This document shows, piece after piece, positions 58,541 to 64,000 of a DNA stretch of 64,000 nucleotides (within the stretch, counting starts at the first letter, position 1; every line of letters starts with the position of its first letter). Source of the stretch: Entomohabitans teleogrylli. Its GTDB lineage: Bacteria > Pseudomonadota > Gammaproteobacteria > Enterobacterales > Enterobacteriaceae. A program made the position numbers and the translations under genes. The stretch covers positions 46,676 through 110,675 of the forward strand of contig NZ_LLXO01000021.1 in the NCBI RefSeq assembly GCF_001484765.1, in the 5' to 3' direction. Below the pieces are notes generated by a model. That model was not told the DNA's origin. It ran no database searches and saw nothing but the letters and a program-made list of their open reading frames with translations.

Positions 58541-59089
58541 ATGAATTATCATTTTATTTCTGATGACAGTTTTTTTCTCCTGGGTATCCGGGAGGTTATT
58601 AAAAATATGGATGTCAGAGCTTTTTTTAATAACCTTAATGAAGAAAGAAAAGTACTTAACCCACAGCCCGGAGATATTGTCGTTGTTGCAGTTAATAATG
58701 TCCATCTGCGCAGCCGACTGCTCAGAAGACCGATAATGACCCGCTGTCGTTTAATGGTGATGCTGGATATTCCGCTTACTCCGTCACGGCTGTCTTTCTT
58801 CCCGTGGTTGCTGCCCAAAAGTGTCGGTATGGAAGCTTTTGCGGCTGTTCTCCAGAAGGCATCCCGGGCCTGTGTTTTACGTGGAGAGGTAACAAAAAGC
58901 ACTTTGGCTATATTTGAACAACTCAGCAGCGGAAAATCCGCAGCAACCCTGTCCGGAAATGCAGGGCAATCTGTAAAAAAGGTTTATCACATAAAACGTA
59001 ATGTTTTTCAGCAGTACGGACTGATTAACTGTAATTCAGCCGGTATTCTGGTATGCCGCGATATGCTGGGCATGAAAGAACTTATCTGA
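58541..59089 (+). CDS. LuxR-type transcriptional regulator
   Basis: A 182-residue protein. The C-terminal 60 residues fit a LuxR/FixJ helix-turn-helix in divergent form: IFEQLSSGKSAATLSG, then QSVKKVYHIKRNVFQQYGLIN. The N-terminal part (about 1-110) has an alternating hydrophobic pattern like an unphosphorylatable receiver (GDIVVVAVNNV, RLMVMLDIPLTPSR) without a clear Asp site, as in RcsA, BglJ or FimZ-like regulators. I use ATG 58541 with AGGAGA upstream; an in-frame start at 58397 lies in the operator zone. It precedes the exported-protein/adhesin genes and likely controls them. Confidence 0.75.
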   Translation: MNYHFISDDSFFLLGIREVIKNMDVRAFFNNLNEERKVLNPQPGDIVVVAVNNVHLRSRLLRRPIMTRCRLMVMLDIPLTPSRLSFFPWLLPKSVGMEAFAAVLQKASRACVLRGEVTKSTLAIFEQLSSGKSAATLSGNAGQSVKKVYHIKRNVFQQYGLINCNSAGILVCRDMLGMKELI

Positions 59090-59297
59090 ACACATTAAAG
59101 CGTCAGTAATAAATATCCGTTAAACCCGAATTCATCCGGCAGAGGTCGGTAATATTTTCGGGCGGCAGAGACCTGCTTTCTTCCGGAAGTCGGGGATGAA
59201 TGTTGTTGAAAATAACCCAGTCACTGAGCGGTGCTGATTGTCTGCGTGAAGGGAAGGGACTTCTGTTAAATACGCCTGCAGCGGGGGGCGGTGAACC

Positions 59298-59900
59298 ATG
59301 AACAGTTATAAAAAAGGAATTTTGATAAAGATGACATATTTCCCGACAGCCATGCTGGCTGCCTGTGCTCTTTATTTTTTCAGCGGATATTTGCTGGCTG
59401 AGACTGCTTTGCCGGCAACGGAAAGTACCGTGGCCACGCAAAGCGACACCCGTATTCTCAACGACAGGGCGTCGGTTCAGTTGCCGGAAGGATTTACACG
59501 GATGACGGAAGAGCAGATAGCGGACCGCTATACCGCCGCCCAGCCGCGCCCGCAGGAGGTCTGGTACACCGACACCGGTGAAAACATCATATCACTGGCC
59601 TTTCTGTTCCCGTTTCCTGGTAAACCTCTGGCCGACGGGCATGTGCCGGAGCTGGCGGCAATGATGAAAAACCAGATGGCGGCACAGAAACCCGTTCTGA
59701 CCACGCAGAAGGTGAACGGTCATACCGTCAGCCGGCTGGAAACCGTCTCATCTGATGCGCCCGGAACCCGGGTTTATCAGATTATACAGCTTTCTGCCTT
59801 CAGTGATGAGCTGATGATGGTGGTGTTTACGACCCCTGAAACTCTGAAGGGGACATATCAGCCGGCAGGGACGGCCACACTGGACTCTCTCAGGTACTGA
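59298..59900 (+). CDS. Exported DcrB-like protein, paralogue 1
   Basis: A 200-residue protein with an N-terminal signal region (MNSYKKGILIKMTYFPTAML, hydrophobic to LLA at residue 34). The mature domain (about 50-200) aligns throughout with the next gene product: VQLPEGFTRMTEEQIADRY, AQPRPQEVWYTD, VNGHTVSRLETVSSDAPG and ending ATLDSLRY. It has the general layout of DcrB-type periplasmic proteins. ATG 59298 follows a GGGGGGCGG run; ATG 59331 is an alternative. Function unknown; cotranscription with paralogue 2 and the adhesin is likely. Confidence 0.7.
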   Translation: MNSYKKGILIKMTYFPTAMLAACALYFFSGYLLAETALPATESTVATQSDTRILNDRASVQLPEGFTRMTEEQIADRYTAAQPRPQEVWYTDTGENIISLAFLFPFPGKPLADGHVPELAAMMKNQMAAQKPVLTTQKVNGHTVSRLETVSSDAPGTRVYQIIQLSAFSDELMMVVFTTPETLKGTYQPAGTATLDSLRY

Positions 59901-60020
59901 GCTTATGTGATGCCGCAGGAGGCGTCGCCTGCCGGAATATTTTTTAACCCTGCGGATTTTAATCACACCGCAGTTATCCATCAGCCCAAAAAGGGATTTA
60001 TTACCAACAGGGAGTTATCC

Positions 60021-60560
60021 ATGAAAACCCGCTTAATCGCCAGTTCGCTGTTTATCAGTTCCGCCCTGCTGCTGTCTGCCTGTGACAGCGGAAGCAGTGC
60101 AGATACGGCGCTGAATGCAACAAAAGTCCTCGACGGCAAGGTCACCATGGTGATGCCGGATGGTTTCGTGAAAATGCCGCAGGACATGCTGGACGTGAAA
60201 TATCCGGCTGCACAGCGCCCGCAGGAGGCCTGGTATGTGGAAAGTGAAGGCGGCAAAGTCTCTATTGCCTTCAGTGTTACCGGTACTGCCATGAAAGAAT
60301 CTCAGGTGCCACAGTTCGCTGCCGCCATGAAACAGCAACTGAGTCCGTATTCACCGTCACTGTCAGAAGTCACCGTCAACGGTAAAAAGATGAGCCGTCT
60401 TGAGATGGTCACGCCCTCAGCGGACGGCAACATTTATAACCTGATGCAGCTGTCCTCCCGGGACGGGAAAATGCTGATTTCCACCTTTAACACCACCGAA
60501 GACCTGAAAGAGAAATATGCGCAGGCCGGGAAAGATGCTCTTTCCTCACTGAATTATTAA
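60021..60560 (+). CDS. DcrB-like lipoprotein, paralogue 2
   Basis: A 179-residue lipoprotein with lipobox LSAC (about residues 18-21) and then CDSGSSADTALNATKVLDGK. It shares with paralogue 1 the pattern MPDGFVKMPQDMLDVKYPAAQ, RPQEAWYVES, VNGKKMSRLEMVTPSADG and the ending ALSSLNY. The LDGK...P-DGF opening resembles DcrB, an inner-membrane lipoprotein. CAGGGAG lies eight bases before the ATG. The gap to paralogue 1 is 120 bases. The tandem arrangement before an inverse autotransporter suggests a shared surface or periplasmic task. Confidence 0.72.
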   Translation: MKTRLIASSLFISSALLLSACDSGSSADTALNATKVLDGKVTMVMPDGFVKMPQDMLDVKYPAAQRPQEAWYVESEGGKVSIAFSVTGTAMKESQVPQFAAAMKQQLSPYSPSLSEVTVNGKKMSRLEMVTPSADGNIYNLMQLSSRDGKMLISTFNTTEDLKEKYAQAGKDALSSLNY

Positions 60561-60631
60561 TAACATTTATAAGCTAATTCTTTTTTTGTCGGTTTCATTT
60601 TATTTCTCTGGTGTAACGCCGGGGAAATACT

Positions 60632-60662
60632 TTTTGCTTACGAATCGCATCTGTAAGCAAAA
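60632..60662. promoter_or_regulatory. Ten-base hairpin upstream of the adhesin gene
   Basis: TTTTGCTTAC and GTAAGCAAAA pair perfectly around an 11-base loop, 34 bases before the adhesin ATG. No T-tract follows, so it is not a standard terminator. Confidence 0.65.
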
Positions 60663-60695
60663 GGTCCTCAGGATTAAGTAAAAGATTTATTAAGG

Positions 60696-63600
60696 ATGAA
60701 ACACATGTCGCCATATAGCCGTCATTCTGAAATTCATCAGGCTACTCAGTCTGATCTTCGGGAGGGTATTACTTTTTCCCGGCAGATTCGTTTCTGGGCG
60801 TGGATTAATATTATTCTGCAGTTTTTCCTGCCTCTGATGCTGGCTTTCACGCCGGCAGTCCGTGCTGCGCAGGCAAAATGGTATGAGACACCTCCCCAGC
60901 AGCAGACTGTCTCTGTTTCAACAGATGAGCTGCCGTCTCTGGGTAGCCCGGATAATGATGAAAAACGCAGTGGCGGGAATGAAGCAGAAGCCCGGACGGC
61001 ACAGATGGCAACTCAGACGGGGCGCTTTCTGAACGACGCGAGCAGTGATGCAGCAGCGGGCATGGCCAGACAGATGGCGACAGGAAAGGCCAGTGCAGAA
61101 ATAGAACAATGGCTTAACCGCGTGGGGACCGCCCGGGTTCAGATGCAGGTGGATAAAGAGTTTTCCCTGAAGGGTTCATCTGTTGATTTACTTATTCCGT
61201 GGTATGAGCGACCTGATGCTCTGATATTCTCACAGCACAGCCTGCACCGGACTGATGACCGGACCCAGGGAAACCTGGGGGCCGGATATCGCTATTATGC
61301 ACCGGACTGGATGGCCGGTGTGAACGCGTTCTATGACTACGACTTTTCCGGTGAGCACTCCCGCATGGGGGTAGGGCTGGAATACAGCCGGGATTACCTG
61401 AAACTGGCGGCAAACGGCTATTTCCGTTTATCCGGCTGGAAAACGGCTTCCGATCTGTCTGACTATGAAGCCCGTCCGGCTAACGGCTGGGATATCCGTA
61501 GTGAAGGCTATCTGCCAGTTTACCCGCAACTGGGCGGGAAACTTGTCTATGAACAGTATTACGGTAAGGAAGTGGGGCTGTTTGGCCGGGATAACCGCCA
61601 GCAGGATCCGCGTGCGCTGACGGCAGGGCTTAACTATACACCATTCCCGTTAATGAAATTCAGTGCCGATCACCGCCTGGGTGAAGGTGGCGAACATGAC
61701 ACCCGTCTGGGTGTGGATTTTACCTGGCAGTTCGATACACCTTTCAGCAAACTGCTTGATACTGACGCCGTGGGGCAGATGCGAACCCTGGCGGGCAGCC
61801 GTTACAACCTGGTGGACCGTAACAACAATATTGTCCTGGAATACCGGGCTAAAAATACCCTTACCCTGAAAATGGCGGATGCATTGCGCGGACACCAGGG
61901 TGATCGTCTTTCCCTGGATGTGGTGGTAAATACCCGACACGGGCTGGAGCGTATTGAATGGGATGACAGCGCTTTGCGTGCCGCAGGCGGTGAGCTGGCC
62001 TGTACGGCGCATACTCAGTGTATGGTGACCCTCCCGCTCTGGAAGTCCGGGGGTATTGAGGCCAACACTTATGTGATTAACGCGGTTGCTCACGACAAAG
62101 CGGGAAATCAGTCTCCTCAGGCCTCCACACATATCTTTGTGGAACAGTCCGTTGTTCATGCTGAGCACTCAACTTTTGACATCGTACCAACTGCTGATGC
62201 CAGTGCGCGCTCTGTCATTATTGAGGCCGATGGTGTCAGTACTGCCACCATGACCTTCCGTGCGTTTGACGAAAATAACCTGCCGGTGACCTCGCTGAGT
62301 ACCGAGATGCAGCAGCATGAATCCTCCCTGAGTGGAATGCAGATTAGTAGTGTGCGTGAAGTCAGTGCGGGGGTCTATGTTGCGACCGTTTCCGGCAATG
62401 TGGCCGGTGAAGCCTGGATGGCGCCAGTGGTGGATGGTTCGGTGCTGTCTTCACTGCGTAAGCCGGTGGCCTTTGTCTCTTCAGCGGCTGTCGTGTCTGA
62501 TTTCAGTGTGGTGACGGATAACGCCGCCGCAGATGGTGTCGCCGCCAACAGCGTGAAAGCGACGGTAATAGATGCACAGGGCAATCCTCTGGCAGACCGT
62601 GAAGTCAGCTTCAGTGCCGATAATGGTGCAGTCATTGCTACCAGTGGCATAACCGGGCCTGATGGCTCAGTGACCATACCGCTGACCAGCACCCGTGCGG
62701 GTGTTGTCACGGTAACAGCGGTGGTGGATGGCAGTACACAATCTGTCAGTGTGACATTTATTGCCGATGCGCGTACGGCGCAGATTGCCGGCGATCTGCT
62801 GGTGGTGGCAGATAATGCGGTAGCGAACGGCACGGCGACCAACAGCGTGAAGGCGACGGTGACCGATGCGCAGGGCAATGCCCTGGCGGGCCAGAGCGTA
62901 AGCTTCAGCGCCGATAATGGCGCCACCATTGCGGCGAGTGGCGTCACCGGTGAGGACGGCAGTGTGACCCTGATGCTGACCAGTACCACGGCAGGACAGT
63001 CTGTGGTGAATGCGTCCATTAACGGGGGCAGCCAGAGTGTCCGTGTGACTTTTGTTGCCGATACCGGTACGGCGCAGATTACTGCCACCGATCTTGTCGT
63101 TGTGAATGATTATGCCGTAGCGGATGGTTCGGCGATCAACAGTGTGAAGGCGATTGTTACAGATGCACAGGGCAACCCGCTGGCGGGCCAGACCGTGAGC
63201 TTCAGTGCCGGTAATGGCGCGACCATTGCCGCCACGGGCGAGACCGGTGACGACGGCAGCGTGAGCGTCACCCTGACCAGCACGATGGCTGGTGTCTCGG
63301 CAGTGACTGCGTCAATTAGTGGCAGCAGCCAGAGTGTGAACGTCACTTTTGTTGCGGACAGCAGTACGGCGCAGATTATCGATGGAGCCCTGAGCGTGGT
63401 GGCAGATAATGCGCCGGCGAACGGTGTGGTGACCAACCGGGTGAAAGCCACCGTGACAGATCATCACGGTAATTTGCTGGCGAATCAGAGCGTCACTTTT
63501 ACCGTAGATAACGGTGCCCGCTTTGTGGCGGGAGGTACGGACACCGTCACTCTGACCACGGACGAGCAGGGTGATGTGACTGTTGCACTGATCAGTCATG

Positions 63601-64000
63601 TGGCGGGCGTGGCCGGAGTGACTGCCAGTCTGGGTAACGGTAACCAGCGCAATGTAAACGTGACCTTTACCGCGGATACCGGGACGGCGCAGCTGGCCGA
63701 GGGCAGTCTGACGGTGGAAACCGATAACGCGCTGGCCAACGGGTCGGCGACCAACAGCGTGAAGGCAGTGGTGACCGATGCGCAGGGTAATGTCCTGGCG
63801 GGCCAGAGCGTAAGCTTCAGTGCCGATAACGGTGCGACGATAGCCGCGTCCGGGGTGACCGGGGCTGACGGCAGCGTGATTGTCACCCTGACGAATACCA
63901 CGGCAGGCATCTCTGCAGTGACCGCCACCATCAGTGGCAGCAGCCAGAGTGTGAACGTGACCTTTACGGCGGACAGCGGCACGGCGCAGCTGGCCGAGGG
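60696..64000 (+). CDS. Intimin/invasin-family inverse autotransporter, 3' truncated by the window
   Basis: An open frame of 1101 codons that runs off the edge. Residues 1-57 form an extended signal peptide (hydrophobic 33-52, AVRA cleavage). Residues about 145-385 are the invasin beta-barrel: DKEFSLKGSSVDLLIPWYE, FSQHSLHRTDDRTQGNLGAG, YEARPANGWDIRSEGYLP and LGGKLVYEQYYG, then RYNLVDRNNNIVLEYR. No LysM segment is seen before the barrel, unlike YeeJ. Residues about 390-600 are a diverged Ig-like stretch, and near-identical Big_1 domains follow from about 601. The barrel exports the Ig stalk to the cell surface as an adhesin. AAGGATG overlaps the start; RBS TTAAGGA. Confidence 0.88.
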   Translation, partial: MKHMSPYSRHSEIHQATQSDLREGITFSRQIRFWAWINIILQFFLPLMLAFTPAVRAAQAKWYETPPQQQTVSVSTDELPSLGSPDNDEKRSGGNEAEARTAQMATQTGRFLNDASSDAAAGMARQMATGKASAEIEQWLNRVGTARVQMQVDKEFSLKGSSVDLLIPWYERPDALIFSQHSLHRTDDRTQGNLGAGYRYYAPDWMAGVNAFYDYDFSGEHSRMGVGLEYSRDYLKLAANGYFRLSGWKTASDLSDYEARPANGWDIRSEGYLPVYPQLGGKLVYEQYYGKEVGLFGRDNRQQDPRALTAGLNYTPFPLMKFSADHRLGEGGEHDTRLGVDFTWQFDTPFSKLLDTDAVGQMRTLAGSRYNLVDRNNNIVLEYRAKNTLTLKMADALRGHQGDRLSLDVVVNTRHGLERIEWDDSALRAAGGELACTAHTQCMVTLPLWKSGGIEANTYVINAVAHDKAGNQSPQASTHIFVEQSVVHAEHSTFDIVPTADASARSVIIEADGVSTATMTFRAFDENNLPVTSLSTEMQQHESSLSGMQISSVREVSAGVYVATVSGNVAGEAWMAPVVDGSVLSSLRKPVAFVSSAAVVSDFSVVTDNAAADGVAANSVKATVIDAQGNPLADREVSFSADNGAVIATSGITGPDGSVTIPLTSTRAGVVTVTAVVDGSTQSVSVTFIADARTAQIAGDLLVVADNAVANGTATNSVKATVTDAQGNALAGQSVSFSADNGATIAASGVTGEDGSVTLMLTSTTAGQSVVNASINGGSQSVRVTFVADTGTAQITATDLVVVNDYAVADGSAINSVKAIVTDAQGNPLAGQTVSFSAGNGATIAATGETGDDGSVSVTLTSTMAGVSAVTASISGSSQSVNVTFVADSSTAQIIDGALSVVADNAPANGVVTNRVKATVTDHHGNLLANQSVTFTVDNGARFVAGGTDTVTLTTDEQGDVTVALISHVAGVAGVTASLGNGNQRNVNVTFTADTGTAQLAEGSLTVETDNALANGSATNSVKAVVTDAQGNVLAGQSVSFSADNGATIAASGVTGADGSVIVTLTNTTAGISAVTATISGSSQSVNVTFTADSGTAQLAE
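62498..63992 (+). repeat. Tandem Ig-like (Big_1) repeats in the adhesin
   Basis: Five repeats end with FxADxxTAQ at 62786, 63080, 63377, 63695 and 63992, giving units of 98, 99, 106 and 99 codons. Shared words include DNAxANGxATNSVKAxVTDAQ and AGQSVSFSADNGATIA. The fourth unit (63378-63695) is diverged and longer; the others are highly similar at DNA level. Confidence 0.88.

Noticed and set aside
62375..63982. Long minus-strand frames opposite the adhesin repeats
   Set aside because: They are antisense shadows of high-GC repeated coding DNA; no ribosome site or family match.

Overview
The window comes from the chromosome of a member of the Enterobacteriaceae, about 56% G+C by eye. Most genes match Escherichia coli K-12 proteins nearly residue for residue, and their order follows the K-12 gltA-to-uvrB segment (sdhCDAB-sucABCD, cydABX, tol-pal, nadA-pnuC, zitB, aroG, gpmA, galETKM, modFE/acrZ/modABC, bioA/bioBFCD, uvrB). 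Species cannot be fixed from the window. The backbone differs from K-12 at both ends and at several internal joints. These calls rest on remembered family sequences and motifs, not on a database search.

Layout: 1-2787 is the end of a primary flagellar operon (fliM 3' end, fliNOPQR). It runs tail-to-tail into a small exported SnoaL-like protein and then gltA, an unusual neighbourhood. 3492-19397 holds central respiratory metabolism: citrate synthase, succinate dehydrogenase, 2-oxoglutarate dehydrogenase, succinyl-CoA synthetase (with a probable SdhX sRNA in the 3' UTR) and cytochrome bd oxidase with CydX and YbgE. 19539-25118 is the Tol-Pal envelope system. 25279-26118 is a Lys-Val-Lys-Lys-Lys tRNA array whose spacers and 3' flank carry repeated copies of the tRNA-Lys 3' end. 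26801-31573 is nadA-pnuC-zitB-ybgS-aroG. 31797-33710 encodes an MptpB-like phosphatase fused to an autotransporter barrel, placed between aroG and gpmA. 33787-44630 holds gpmA, the gal operon and the molybdate genes. 44678-53499 holds ybhA, pgl, ybhC, a lambda attB-like site and the biotin genes. An orphan UrtE-like ATPase with a degenerate signature motif lies before uvrB.

Beyond uvrB the character changes. An orphan type I-E CRISPR array (10 repeats, 9 spacers) is followed by an AT-rich stretch and an accessory cluster: a LuxR-like regulator behind a palindromic promoter, two tandem paralogous exported proteins of DcrB-like appearance, and a very large intimin/invasin-type inverse autotransporter whose near-identical Ig-like repeats run off the right edge. 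This cluster is the best candidate here for an incompletely described system, perhaps analogous to the Salmonella ZirTSU export pathway.

Regulatory sites that are easily readable include a perfect FNR palindrome before cydA, a perfect TyrR box before aroG, a NadR box before nadA, a Fur box before gpmA, GalR operators OE and OI, the ModE operator, the BirA operator, the uvrB LexA box and inverted DnaA boxes. Two copies of a roughly 107-bp hairpin-bearing repeat, each abutting a GC-rich hairpin, suggest a small non-coding dispersed element.
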